64,000 nt of DNA from Planctomycetota bacterium (GCA_013152475.1 JAADGH010000078.1:1-64000), one strand, 5' to 3'. Shown: positions 24,207 to 33,026, counted from the stretch's first letter. A program made the numbers and translations. The notes: a model not told the origin generated them from the letters alone.

Positions 24207-25502
24207 CTATATCTGCCACGGCTGCCGCATGGCGCGGGAGAGGAAGCGATTGGCTTCCGGGTCGTTGATGAACTCCTCCTTCACCGGGTCCCACTTCAGG
24301 TTGCGTTCCAGCCACAGGCAGATGTTGGCCGCGTGGCAGGTGGTCATGGATCGGTGGGCCACCTCCGCGTTGGATACGGTCCGCCGCCGGGTCTTGACGC
24401 AGTTGAAGAAGTCGCGGACGTGGTTCAGCGGGCGCTGGGTCTGGGCCTGGTAGTCGCGCACCAGCTTCGGGCACTCCTGGAGCAGCGATGCGGGGGTGAC
24501 CTCGGGCTTCTCATAGCCGTCGGCCACAGAAACCGAGCCCTCAGTGCCCTCGAACGTGACGCCGCACGAGCCGTGCCAGCCTTTGCGCTGGAGGATCATC
24601 TTGACGCCATTGGCATAGCGAATCACCATGCCCTCGCCCTCCTTGTTGCCCGGATACTCATACTCGATGCCGGACGTGTCGTCCGAGTCGAGGGCCATCT
24701 GGCATTGGTTGATGGTATGGCTGCCCCATTCGCCGATGTCGCCGGAATGGAAGTCGTAGTAGCCGCGCCAGCCGCCCCTCACGTAGGCCGAGTTGTAGGG
24801 GCGCCAGGGGCAGGGCCCGAGCCAGAGGTCCCAGTCTATCTCGTCCTTTGGCGGCAGCGGCTCGGCGGGCCGCCAGTCGAACTTCGGGACGGGTGTCCAA
24901 CTGGCCAAGTGCGCCCGGACGGTGTGCAGCTTGCCCAGGTAGCCCAGGCGGGCGAGCTGCGTGGCAGCGACGAATTTCCCTTCGCTTCGGCGTTGCGTGC
25001 CCGTCTGGAAGACGCGGCCATATCGCCGTTCCGTGTCTCGCAGGGCCTGTCCCTCGGCGATGGTCATCGTGCCGGGCTTCTCGCAATACATGTCCTTGCC
25101 CGCTTTCATGGCCAGGACCGATGCCAGGGCGTGCCAGCGGTCGCCGGTGGCGATGAGCAGGGCGTCGATGTCGTCCCGCGCGGCGAGGAACTCGCGCAGG
25201 TCGATGAACATGGCGCAGTCCTTGCTGCCATACCGGCTGTCCACCAGGCTCTTGACGTACTCGCGGCGGGACTTTCGGATGTCGCAGATCGCCACGAAGT
25301 GCATATCCTTTTCGCCGAGCATCCAGTTCAGGTCGCTTGCGCCGCGGTTGCCGATGCCGATGGCGCCCATGACGATGCGTTCGCTCGGCGCGACGGCGCC
25401 GTCCTTGCCCAAGGCGGTGGACGGCACGATGGCCGGCGCCGCCAGCGCCGCCGCCGCGGCGGCGGTGCGTTTGATCAGCTCTCGTCTCGTCAGTTTCTTC
25501 AT
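24207..25502 (-). CDS. Tat-exported Gfo/Idh/MocA oxidoreductase
   Basis: A 431-residue protein with a twin-arginine signal (KKLTRRELIKRTAAAAAAL). The NAD(P)-binding Rossmann start is VMGAIGIGNRG, and the EKP motif is YCEKPGTMTI. The C-terminal alpha/beta domain has DFHSGDIGEWGSHTINQ and the conserved H region. Family members oxidise or isomerise sugars and inositols using bound NAD(P). The Tat signal implies folding with cofactor in the cytoplasm before export, as is common for this group in Planctomycetota. It has its own promoter at 25544-25571 and is followed by the HEAT gene. Confidence 0.87.
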   Translation of the reverse strand: MKKLTRRELIKRTAAAAAALAAPAIVPSTALGKDGAVAPSERIVMGAIGIGNRGASDLNWMLGEKDMHFVAICDIRKSRREYVKSLVDSRYGSKDCAMFIDLREFLAARDDIDALLIATGDRWHALASVLAMKAGKDMYCEKPGTMTIAEGQALRDTERRYGRVFQTGTQRRSEGKFVAATQLARLGYLGKLHTVRAHLASWTPVPKFDWRPAEPLPPKDEIDWDLWLGPCPWRPYNSAYVRGGWRGYYDFHSGDIGEWGSHTINQCQMALDSDDTSGIEYEYPGNKEGEGMVIRYANGVKMILQRKGWHGSCGVTFEGTEGSVSVADGYEKPEVTPASLLQECPKLVRDYQAQTQRPLNHVRDFFNCVKTRRRTVSNAEVAHRSMTTCHAANICLWLERNLKWDPVKEEFINDPEANRFLSRAMRQPWQI

Positions 25503-25543
25503 ACGACTCCTCCTTTCGGCGAGATTATGTCATCCGTGGAGCT

Positions 25544-25571
25544 ATGATAGCACAAGCCGAAGGCAAGTCAA
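25544..25571 (-). promoter_or_regulatory. sigma-70 promoter of the oxidoreductase/HEAT operon
   Basis: On the minus strand TTGACT (25566-25571), a 16-bp spacer and TATCAT (25544-25549). It is 40 bp upstream of the oxidoreductase start codon. Confidence 0.55.
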
Positions 25572-25658
25572 TAGGAGGGCTGTAATCGAGGAGCCAAGGC
25601 TTCTTTTCTACGTGCTGAGGGCAACCCGGCGTTTCCATCATGCGCCGGGCGCAGAGAA

Positions 25659-25746
25659 GGGAAAAGGGCGCTGGCCGTTCCCTCTGCGGGCCTCAACGGC
25701 CAAGGTGGGGGACACCCGCTTCGTAGGGCAGCGCCCATGTCTTATG
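25659..25746 (-). ncRNA. candidate small structured RNA with its own promoter and end hairpin
   Basis: A minus-strand promoter, TTGACC (25777-25782)-N18-TATAGT (25753-25758), would start an RNA near 25746. The transcript can close as GGGCGCTG (25729-25736) with CAGCGCCC (25666-25673). Inner helices are GGTG/CACC (25704-25716) and GCCGTT/AACGGC (25674-25700). The closing stem is followed by TTTT (25662-25665), like an intrinsic terminator. No reading frame of note is present. A second hairpin (CCCGGCG/CGCCGGG) lies beyond the putative end. It falls between divergent mRNA promoters and belongs to neither leader. The GCGGGTGTCCCCCACCTTG stretch is reminiscent of 6S RNA, but the length is too short to claim that. 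Confidence 0.4.
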
Positions 25747-25810
25747 TCTTAAACTATACCAAAAGTGCCAGGGGCAGGTCAAGAAAAAATATTGAGTCAA
25801 GTGGCTGCTC

Positions 25811-25839
25811 TTGATCGTCCCTTGCTGTGATGCTATAAT
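25811..25839 (+). promoter_or_regulatory. sigma-70 promoter of the sulfatase/SdhB/aspartase genes
   Basis: TTGATC (25811-25816), a 17-bp spacer and the consensus TATAAT (25834-25839). The start codon of the sulfatase-like gene lies 89 bp downstream. The 5' leader (25847-25927) shows no obvious structure. Confidence 0.65.
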
Positions 25840-25927
25840 CCCCTCCAGGGATGCGACGGAAAAAGGACATCCTGCGCGCCGGTTTCACTGCACAGATTGA
25901 GGCACTTGTAGAAGAGGAGAACGCATA

Positions 25928-27367
25928 GTGAGGAATATCATTCTGCTCATTACGGACACCTACCGCTATGACAACCTCGGCAATCGAGCCGAGCGCCCCG
26001 TGCGGTCGCCGTATCTGGACAGGTTCATCGCCGAGCGCGCGACGGAGGTGCACGGGAGTTATGTTGGCAGCTTCCCCACGATCCCCCATCGGACCGACGT
26101 CGCCACCGGCGTATGCGGCTGGCCGCATTACGGCTGGCAGGCAATCGAACTGAGCAGTCCGAACCACATCGCCGCCATGCTCGGCCAGGCCGGCTATGCC
26201 ACGCAACTCCTCTGCGACTGCCCCCATCTCTTCAAGGCGCGGTTCAATGAAAAATTCGACGCCGCCTACCAGAACCGCGGCCAGGAGGCCGACCGCCCGC
26301 TGCTGCGCCTGAACGAGGAGATCGTGAACGTCATGCCGGATGAGAAGACCCGCACGCGTCCTCGTTTCCGCGATCACACACTGGTGGATGTTCACCGCTG
26401 GGTCAATCACTATTCCACCTCCGAATTCGACAAGTTCCCCGCCAAGACCGGCATGCTCACCATGAAGTGGCTCGAAGAGAATCACAACGCCGGCCCGTTC
26501 TTCCTGTGGGTGGACTTCTTCGACCCCCACGAGCCCTGGGACGCGCCGGAGTACCTCGTCAAGCGCTACGACCCGGACTACACCGGCACCCCCATGCTCC
26601 ACCCGAACTACGGCCCGGCCTCGGCCTTCACCGATGCGGAGCTGAAAAACCTGTGGGCCCACTACGCCGCCGAGTCGGAGCTGGTGGACAGGTGGCTGGG
26701 GCGCGTGCTGGAGAAGATCGACGACCTGGGCCTCTGGGACGACTCCATCGTCCTCGTCACCGCGGACCACGGCATGTCCGTCGGCGAGCACGAGCGTACG
26801 GGCAAGTCGAACATCCACGACACCGACCCCCGCTACTGGCCCATCTACCCGGAGATCGGCCACACGCCGTGCCTCGTCGCCGGGGGTGACGTACCGAAAC
26901 GACAGAGCCTGGACCTGTTTGTCTCGCCCATGGACCTCCTGCCGACGATGGCCGAGCTGGCCGGGGCGAAGGTCAATCCGCCGAAGCCCTTTGACGGCAA
27001 GTCCTTCGCAAAGGCGATTCTCAACGGAGAGGCGAAACACCGCGACTATGTGGTGAGCGGCTGCTGCGTCCGCAGCAAGGAGGGCAAGCGCCCCCGCAAG
27101 GCCGTGACGCCGTTCCTCGTGACGAGGGAGTGGGGCTATGCGCCGGTGGGCGCGTACGGCCGCCGCGAGCTCTACGACATGACCAAAGACCCCCTGGCAG
27201 CGAACGACATCGCCGCCGAGAACGAGGGCGTCGTGGCCGAGATGCACGAGCTATTCCTCAGCCATCTGCGCGAGCACGGCGCGAGCGAGGAGTTCATGGC
27301 CCTCTGGGGCGACGCCAAGGAGGGCGCGGGCGAGTGGGCCATCGACTATCCGGACAAGACCGTCTGA
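25928..27367 (+). CDS. cytoplasmic sulfatase-superfamily hydrolase with Thr at the nucleophile site
   Basis: A 479-residue alkaline-phosphatase-superfamily enzyme with no signal peptide. The metal-binding start is LLITDTYRYD, and the C-terminal metal site is VTADHGMSVGEH. The position that holds Cys or Ser in sulfatases (C/S-x-P-x-R) reads Thr51-Ile-Pro-His-Arg55. It therefore cannot be matured to formylglycine. Thr nucleophiles occur in phosphodiesterase/phosphonoacetate-hydrolase branches of the fold, so phosphoester or other substrates are likely. GTG start with AGAGGAG upstream. The next gene starts 12 bp downstream, so the three genes 25.9-29.5 kb may be one operon. Confidence 0.82.
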   Translation: MRNIILLITDTYRYDNLGNRAERPVRSPYLDRFIAERATEVHGSYVGSFPTIPHRTDVATGVCGWPHYGWQAIELSSPNHIAAMLGQAGYATQLLCDCPHLFKARFNEKFDAAYQNRGQEADRPLLRLNEEIVNVMPDEKTRTRPRFRDHTLVDVHRWVNHYSTSEFDKFPAKTGMLTMKWLEENHNAGPFFLWVDFFDPHEPWDAPEYLVKRYDPDYTGTPMLHPNYGPASAFTDAELKNLWAHYAAESELVDRWLGRVLEKIDDLGLWDDSIVLVTADHGMSVGEHERTGKSNIHDTDPRYWPIYPEIGHTPCLVAGGDVPKRQSLDLFVSPMDLLPTMAELAGAKVNPPKPFDGKSFAKAILNGEAKHRDYVVSGCCVRSKEGKRPRKAVTPFLVTREWGYAPVGAYGRRELYDMTKDPLAANDIAAENEGVVAEMHELFLSHLREHGASEEFMALWGDAKEGAGEWAIDYPDKTV

Positions 27368-27378
27368 GGGGCGTGCGA

Positions 27379-28104
27379 ATGAACGTCGCACTCAATATCC
27401 AACGCTGCAACCCGGAGACCGACAGCGACCCGCACTGGCAGGAATACGTCCTGTCGGTCGAGCCGGGCATGGTGGTCCTGAGCGCTCTGCACGAAATTCA
27501 TGACCACCAGGACGGCACGCTGGCCTACCGCTACGCCTGCCGCGGGGCGATCTGCGGGTCGTGCGCCATGCGGATCAACGGCACGGCCCGGCTGGCGTGC
27601 AAGACCCAGATCAAGGAGATCGCCGACGACGGCGATACGATCACCGTCGAGCCGCTCCTGAACGAACCCGTGATCAAGGACCTGGTCGTCGATCAGGGGC
27701 CGTTCTTTGCCGAGGTGCGCAAGGCGATGCCGTGGCTCGTTGAGAAAGGCAAGCGCGAACCGGACCAGCCCCTCGACTATGGCGCAGACATGTCGAAGCA
27801 GGAGCTGGACCAGTGGGAACGGTCCGCCTACTGCATCAAGTGCCAGGCGTGCTTCTCCGGTTGTCCGAAGCGGCTGGAGGACCCGAGCTTCATCGGCCCG
27901 GAGGCGTGTGTGGACATTTACAAGCACACTTATGACCCCCGGGAAGCCAAGCGCGAGGAGCGCCTCGCCCGAGCAGGCGAGAAGGGCGGCGTGTTCGATT
28001 GCGACAAACACGGCGTTTGTGTGAAGGTTTGCCCGAAAGACATTCGGCCCATGCGGGCAATCACGTTTCTGCAGCGGCGGATTGAGAAGGGAAAGAAACA
28101 GTGA
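27379..28104 (+). CDS. succinate dehydrogenase/fumarate reductase iron-sulfur subunit
   Basis: A 241-residue SdhB/FrdB-type protein. The plant-type [2Fe-2S] domain has CRGAICGSC with a later Cys (LACKTQ). The bacterial ferredoxin domain has C-x2-C-x2-C-x3-CP (CIKCQACFSGCPK) and the second set CDKHGVCVKVCPKD. This gives the usual chain of three clusters carrying electrons between FAD and the membrane. No flavoprotein or membrane-anchor subunit gene is adjacent. It overlaps the following aspartase/fumarase by 4 bp, linking it to fumarate chemistry. Direction (fumarate reduction or succinate oxidation) is not decidable here. Confidence 0.88.
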   Translation: MNVALNIQRCNPETDSDPHWQEYVLSVEPGMVVLSALHEIHDHQDGTLAYRYACRGAICGSCAMRINGTARLACKTQIKEIADDGDTITVEPLLNEPVIKDLVVDQGPFFAEVRKAMPWLVEKGKREPDQPLDYGADMSKQELDQWERSAYCIKCQACFSGCPKRLEDPSFIGPEACVDIYKHTYDPREAKREERLARAGEKGGVFDCDKHGVCVKVCPKDIRPMRAITFLQRRIEKGKKQ

Positions 28105-29489
28105 CACAGATGAGGACGGAGAAAGACTTCCTCGGCGAGCGGGAGGTCCCCGCAGACGTGTACTGGGGTGTGCAGACGTCTCGCGCGGTGGAGAATTTCC
28201 CGATCAGCGGATTGAAAGCTCACCCGGAGTTCGTCCGGGCCATGGCCTTCATCAAGAAAGCGGCGGCCACCGAAAATGCCGGCGCGGATCGTCTCGACCG
28301 GAAGCTGGCCGATGCTATTGTAAAGGCAGCCGAGGAGGTGATCGGCGGCAAGCACATGGGCCAGTTCGTCGTCGATGTCTATCAGGCCGGCGCCGGCACG
28401 AGCTTCCACATGAACATGAACGAGGTCCTGGCCAACCGCGCGGCCGAGCTCCTGGGGGGGAAGCGCGGGGCGTATGATATCGTTCATCCCAACGACCACG
28501 TGAACATGGGACAATCCACCAACGACGTCTTTCCCACCTCGATGCGGATCGCGGCGCTGATGCTGCTGAGCAGGCTTCTGCCGGTGCTGGACGAACTGGC
28601 CGATGCCTTCGCCGACAAGGCCGATGAGTTCAAGGCGGTCGTCAAGTCCGGGCGCACGCACCTGCAGGACGCGACGCCGATCACCCTCGGACAGGAGTTC
28701 GGGGGCTATGCCGATGCGATCCGGCGGTGCAGGCGGCATCTCGAGTCGAGCGCCGATCATCTGCGCGATCTGGGCATCGGCGGCAGCGCCGTGGGCACGG
28801 GCGTGATGACGCACCCCGGCTATCGGCAGAATGTGGTGAAGAAGCTGGGCGAACTTCTGGGCATCGAGCTGAGGCCCTCGCCGAATACCTTTGAGGCAAT
28901 GCAGTCCAACGCGCCGTTCGCCATGGTCTCCAGCGCACTGAAGACGCTGGCCCTGGAACTGATCCGGATTGCGAACGACCTGCGCCTTCTGTCCTCCGGG
29001 CCGAAGACCGGTCTCGGCGAGATCGATCTGCCGACCACGCAGCCTGGGTCGTCCATCATGCCGGGGAAAGTAAACCCGGTCATGGCCGAGGTCCTCGACA
29101 TGGTTTGTTTCCAGGTGGTGGGCAACGACCTGACCATCGCCCTGGCCGTGCAGGCGGGGCAGATGGAGCTCAACGTGATGATGCCGGTGATCCACTTCAA
29201 CCTGCTTCAGTCGATCGAAGTCCTCACCAACTGCCTGCGGGCCTTCATCGACCGCTGTGCAACGGGCATTACGGCGAATGCGGATCTGTGCCGGCAACAC
29301 GCGATGAAGAGCGTCGGCCTCGCCACATTGCTCCGCCCGGTCATCGGCTATCATGCGTCCGCCGAAGTGGCCCAGGAGGCGGTGGAAACGGGGAAATCCA
29401 TCGGCGAGCTGGCTATCGAAAAGGGCTTGCTCACAAAGGAGCAAGTGGACGAGCTGCTGCGGCCCGAGAAGCTGTCGCCGGACCGATAA
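28101..29489 (+). CDS. aspartate ammonia-lyase / class II fumarase family lyase
   Basis: A 462-residue member of the aspartase-fumarase superfamily. The catalytic loop is GSSIMPGKVNPV. The N-terminus (FLGEREVPADVYWGVQTSRA then VENFPISG) and the segments GNDLTIALAVQAGQMELNVM and GITAN follow aspartases more closely than FumC. The likely reaction is aspartate to fumarate plus ammonia; fumarase activity remains possible. GTG start overlapping the SdhB/FrdB stop; an ATG nine bases later is an alternative. The coupling suggests fumarate made here feeds fumarate reduction. It ends one base before the convergent E2 gene. Confidence 0.8.
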   Translation: MTQMRTEKDFLGEREVPADVYWGVQTSRAVENFPISGLKAHPEFVRAMAFIKKAAATENAGADRLDRKLADAIVKAAEEVIGGKHMGQFVVDVYQAGAGTSFHMNMNEVLANRAAELLGGKRGAYDIVHPNDHVNMGQSTNDVFPTSMRIAALMLLSRLLPVLDELADAFADKADEFKAVVKSGRTHLQDATPITLGQEFGGYADAIRRCRRHLESSADHLRDLGIGGSAVGTGVMTHPGYRQNVVKKLGELLGIELRPSPNTFEAMQSNAPFAMVSSALKTLALELIRIANDLRLLSSGPKTGLGEIDLPTTQPGSSIMPGKVNPVMAEVLDMVCFQVVGNDLTIALAVQAGQMELNVMMPVIHFNLLQSIEVLTNCLRAFIDRCATGITANADLCRQHAMKSVGLATLLRPVIGYHASAEVAQEAVETGKSIGELAIEKGLLTKEQVDELLRPEKLSPDR

Positions 29490-30824
29490 TCAACCCATGC
29501 CGAATTCCGCCGCTTCCAGGACCTGCCGTATCTTCTGGAGGAACTTGATCGACGTCTCGCCGTCCACGATTCGGTGATCGTAGGAGAGGCAGAGGTTCAT
29601 CATCGAGCGGATGACGATCCCCCCGTCCACCACGACCGGGACCTCCTCGATAGTCTCGATCGCGAGGATGGCCGCCTCGGGCTGGTTGATGATCGGCGTG
29701 GAAAGGACCGCGCCAAACCCCCCGGGATTCGTGATCGTAAATGTACCGCCCTGGATCTCCTCCGGGGAGAGTTTTCTTGATCGCGCCCGCGCCGCCAGGT
29801 CCTGCAATCTCTGAGCGAGCTCCTTGATCGACAGCCCGTCGGCATCGCGCAGCACCGGAACGACTAGGCCCTTTTCCTCCAGCGACACGGCGACGCCCAG
29901 GTTGATTCGTTTGTGCAGGAGGATGGCGTCGTCCCCCCAGGACGAGTTGACGTAGGGGAATTCCTTCAGGGCCATCGCGGTGGCCTTGAGGATGAACGGC
30001 ATGTAGGTGAGCTTGATGCCCTTTTTCTGATAGGCCTCCTTGTGCTTCTTGCGGAGCGTCACCACCTCGGTCATATCGACCTTCGCGACGGTGGTCACAT
30101 GCGCCGCCTCATGCCTGCTCCGCACAAGACGCTCCGCGATGCGCCTGCGGATCTTGTCGAGGGGAACGACCTCGTCATCCGGCCCGTCGGCCCGCGGCTC
30201 CTCCTTCTCAACCGGAGCTTCGGGCCTCGCGGGTCCCGGTTTCTCCGGCTCGGCCTGTTCGATTTCGTTCTTGTGCTCCTCGATGTAGGTCAGGACATCT
30301 TCGCGTGTGATGCGCCCGTCTGTTCCTGTGCCGTTGATCGCGGATGGATCGAGATCGTGCGCCCGCAGCAGACGGCGAACGATGGGGGTGAGGCGCATAC
30401 CGCCCTTCTTCGTCTTGACGGGCAGCGGGGGGGCGGTTTCCCTGGCCGCGCGAACGGTCTTTGTCTCCTGGGTCTCCGCCTTCGGCTTTTTCGGGACGGG
30501 TTTCGGCGCCTCCTTCTTCGGGAGGGTGGTGCTGGCGGTGCGGGCCGGAGACCGGGGAATTTCCATGGATACCTCGCCCTCCGTCCTCTCGACCTCCAGC
30601 ACGGCAATGGGGCCGCCGACCTCGACCACGTCCTCGATGCCGGCGAGGATCTTCTTCAGCGTGCCTGACGCAGGGGCGGGGACCTCGACGGTGGCCTTGT
30701 CGGTCTCGACCTCGACGAGAGACTCATCCCGTTCGATAGTTTCCCCCTCCTGCTTCAGCCAGACGGTGATCTTCCCCTCGGCGATCGACTCGCCAAGCTG
30801 CGGCATGATGATGTTCATGTCCAT
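29490..30824 (-). CDS. 2-oxoacid dehydrogenase E2 (dihydrolipoamide acyltransferase)
   Basis: A 444-residue E2 core protein. One N-terminal lipoyl domain carries Lys43 in ETDKATVE. A Pro/Lys-rich linker follows, then the E1/E3-binding domain (about 144-181, RLTPIVRRLLRAHDLDP). The catalytic domain ends with SYDHRIVDGE (His417, Asp421). It transfers the acyl group from E1 to CoA. The E1 subunits are encoded directly upstream (22 bp). No E3 (dihydrolipoamide dehydrogenase) gene lies in the window. Confidence 0.93.
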   Translation of the reverse strand: MDMNIIMPQLGESIAEGKITVWLKQEGETIERDESLVEVETDKATVEVPAPASGTLKKILAGIEDVVEVGGPIAVLEVERTEGEVSMEIPRSPARTASTTLPKKEAPKPVPKKPKAETQETKTVRAARETAPPLPVKTKKGGMRLTPIVRRLLRAHDLDPSAINGTGTDGRITREDVLTYIEEHKNEIEQAEPEKPGPARPEAPVEKEEPRADGPDDEVVPLDKIRRRIAERLVRSRHEAAHVTTVAKVDMTEVVTLRKKHKEAYQKKGIKLTYMPFILKATAMALKEFPYVNSSWGDDAILLHKRINLGVAVSLEEKGLVVPVLRDADGLSIKELAQRLQDLAARARSRKLSPEEIQGGTFTITNPGGFGAVLSTPIINQPEAAILAIETIEEVPVVVDGGIVIRSMMNLCLSYDHRIVDGETSIKFLQKIRQVLEAAEFGMG

Positions 30825-30846
30825 TGCAGTGCTCCCTGTGCCCCCG

Positions 30847-31842
30847 TCAATATGCGGCTAATCTGCGGGCGGCTTCGGCGATCTTCTCCACCGTCGGCAG
30901 GTAAAATTCCTCCAGTGGCGGACTGAACGGGACCGGGATGTTGAGGCTGGCCACGCGCAGGATCGGCCCGTCCAGGTGCTCGAACATCTCCTCAGCCAGC
31001 ATCGCCGCGATCTCCGCGCCGACCCCGCCGCGCTCCCAGTCCTCGTGGGTGATGAGTACCTTACTCGTCTTCTCCACGGACTGGAGGACGGTTTCCTTGT
31101 CCAGAGGACAGAGACTGCGGAGGTCGATCACCTCGCAGTCGACGCCGTCGGCGGCCAGTTGGTCCGCGGCGGCCATGGCGTGCACGGTCTGAGCGCCGTA
31201 GGTGATGATACTCAGGTCCCTGCCCTCTCGGCGAAGGTCTGCCTTGCCGAGGGGGACGATGTAGTCATCCGCCGGCAGCTCCTGCTTCAGCCGCCGATAG
31301 AGGTATTTGTATTCGAAATAGAGCACCGGGTCGTCGTCGCGGATTGCCGCCTTGAGGAGCCCCTTCGCATCGTATGGCGTGGACGGGCAGACGATCTTGA
31401 GGCCGGGGGTGTGGAAGAACCAGCCCTCGGGGTTCTGCGAGTGATACATGCTGCCGTGGATGTTGCCGCCGGAGGGCATGCGAATCACCCACGGCGCGGA
31501 CACCTTGCCCGCCATGCGGTAGCGCAGGGTCGCCGCCTGGTTCACGACCTGGTCGAAGGCGCAGGAGATGAAGTCGGCGAACTGCATCTCCGCAACCGGT
31601 CTCATACCGAGCATGGCCGCGCCCGTGGCCGCGCCGGCGATGAGGGCCTCGCTGATGGGCGTGTCGATCACGCGCTGCTCTCCGAACTCCTCGAACAGGC
31701 CCTTCGTTACTCCAAATGCCCCTCCATAGGCGCCGACATCCTCGCCGATGATGAAGACGGACTTGTCCCGCGCCATCTCCTCGGCCAGGGCCTGGCGGAT
31801 GGCTTCAAGGTACGTCACTTCCCTTTCGTTTTTCTTCGCCAT
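30847..31842 (-). CDS. 2-oxoacid (pyruvate) dehydrogenase E1 beta subunit
   Basis: A 331-residue transketolase-like subunit. Seen: FIIGEDVGAYGGAFGVTKGL, RVIDTPISEALIAGAATGAA, MPSGGNIHGSMYHSQNPEGW, and GGVGAEIAAMLAEEMFEHLD at the C-terminal domain. The EDV Glu and GAATGAA region contact thiamine diphosphate. Pyruvate, acetoin or branched-chain acids are possible substrates; the neighbouring citrate synthase favours pyruvate. It starts five bases after the E1 alpha stop. Confidence 0.92.
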   Translation of the reverse strand: MAKKNEREVTYLEAIRQALAEEMARDKSVFIIGEDVGAYGGAFGVTKGLFEEFGEQRVIDTPISEALIAGAATGAAMLGMRPVAEMQFADFISCAFDQVVNQAATLRYRMAGKVSAPWVIRMPSGGNIHGSMYHSQNPEGWFFHTPGLKIVCPSTPYDAKGLLKAAIRDDDPVLYFEYKYLYRRLKQELPADDYIVPLGKADLRREGRDLSIITYGAQTVHAMAAADQLAADGVDCEVIDLRSLCPLDKETVLQSVEKTSKVLITHEDWERGGVGAEIAAMLAEEMFEHLDGPILRVASLNIPVPFSPPLEEFYLPTVEKIAEAARRLAAY

Positions 31843-31847
31843 TTGGA

Positions 31848-32837
31848 TCACGTATCCGCGAAAACGCCCTCGGATGCCTCCTCCGGTTCGGGGAAGGGGC
31901 TTTTCTCTGCGAACTCGAGGGCCGCGTCGATCTCGGCGTTTACCTGGTCCAGGTATCGCTGCGCAACGTTGTCGGTCAAGAGGTCCTTCTCGCGCAGGTA
32001 GGCCTGGTATCTCGGGATCGGGTCGCGGCTCTTCCACTCCAGGTATTCCTCCGTCTCGCGATAGGAGGCGTCGTCGTGCTCGGAGTGGCCGTGCCAGCGG
32101 TAGGTCTGGCACTCGATGAGCGACGGCCCCAGCCAGTGGCGCGCGCGCTCGACGCACCGCGCCATGAGGTGGCGGATCTCCAGGATGTCGTTGCCGCCCA
32201 CCGAGTGTGTCGGCAGGCCGTATCCCGACGACCGCTCGGCGACATTGGCCACGGCCATCTGCTTCTCGATGGGGGTGGAGTAGGCGTACTGGTTGTTCTC
32301 CACCACAAAAATGACCGGCAGGCGCTGCACGGCGGCGAAGTTGACCGCCTCGTGAAAGTCGCCTCGGCTTGTACCGCCGTCGCCGATGTAGGCCACGGCG
32401 ACATGGTTCGTGAGCTTCAGTTTGAAGGCCAGGGCCGCGCCGCAGGCAAGCGGAAGCGACGACCCCAGCATGCTGGTCGAACCGTAGATACCGAGCTCCG
32501 GGTCGCCGCCGTGGAGGTAGTCGGCCTTGCCCCTCGACATGCCGGTGGTCTTGCCCATGATCTGGGCGAGCAGGACCTTGGGATCGACGCCGCGGGTGAG
32601 GACGACGCCTATGTCGCGGTGCAGCGGAAAGACGGCGTCCCCGGGCAACAGGTCGAAGCACGTGCCGAGGGAGACGGCCTCCTGGCCGATGCCGGAGAAG
32701 ATGCCGCCGAGGATCTTGCCTTGTTTGTAGAGCGCGGCCAGGCGCTCCTCGAAGCGGCGGCAGAGGAGCATGCAGTAGTAGATCTCCAGCAGGACTTCCG
32801 GCGAGATATCGAGTTTCGGTTCCTTCGGCTGCATCAT
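31848..32837 (-). CDS. 2-oxoacid (pyruvate) dehydrogenase E1 alpha subunit
   Basis: A 329-residue E1 alpha. The thiamine diphosphate motif is GDGGTSRGDFHEAVNF ... NN (VVENN). SRGKADYLHGGD and YRWHGHSEHDDASYRE match the family, with the phospho-loop-like segment present. Starts at 32837 and overlaps the desulforedoxin stop as ATGA, so translation is coupled. Together with E1 beta and E2 it forms most of the complex that makes acetyl-CoA, which citrate synthase, encoded just upstream, would consume. Confidence 0.92.
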   Translation of the reverse strand: MMQPKEPKLDISPEVLLEIYYCMLLCRRFEERLAALYKQGKILGGIFSGIGQEAVSLGTCFDLLPGDAVFPLHRDIGVVLTRGVDPKVLLAQIMGKTTGMSRGKADYLHGGDPELGIYGSTSMLGSSLPLACGAALAFKLKLTNHVAVAYIGDGGTSRGDFHEAVNFAAVQRLPVIFVVENNQYAYSTPIEKQMAVANVAERSSGYGLPTHSVGGNDILEIRHLMARCVERARHWLGPSLIECQTYRWHGHSEHDDASYRETEEYLEWKSRDPIPRYQAYLREKDLLTDNVAQRYLDQVNAEIDAALEFAEKSPFPEPEEASEGVFADT

Positions 32838-32983
32838 TCCGATTCTTCCGACTTGTCCTCATCGGCCTCTTCGACCGGGACCATCGCTTCCCCACAGCAA
32901 TACAGCGCCCCCGGCCCCGGCCTCACCACCCGTACCTCCTGGCCGCAGACGTTGCAGTGGAAAAGCTGGTTCATTGCGTTCAT
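32834..32983 (-). CDS. desulforedoxin-like mini-protein
   Basis: A 49-residue protein with the desulforedoxin iron site: CNVCGQEV and CCGEAM. Those four Cys, with the last two adjacent, give the distorted Fe(Cys)4 centre of desulforedoxin and of the N-domain of desulfoferrodoxin. The tail is acidic (EEADEDKSEESE). A GGAGG site precedes the start. It lies between citrate synthase and E1 alpha and overlaps the latter by 4 bp. A link to electron transfer or to protection of the oxygen-sensitive dehydrogenase is an inference. Confidence 0.85.
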   Translation of the reverse strand: MNAMNQLFHCNVCGQEVRVVRPGPGALYCCGEAMVPVEEADEDKSEESE

Positions 32984-33026
32984 TTTGGACTCCCTCCGTC
33001 CTGCGGGTTCCTGACGGGCACGTTTC

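Noticed and set aside
25659-25746. 6S RNA call for the structured RNA
   Set aside because: Some bases resemble 6S, but the transcript would be about 90 rather than 160-200 bases and the large central bubble is missing, so only a generic small RNA is proposed.
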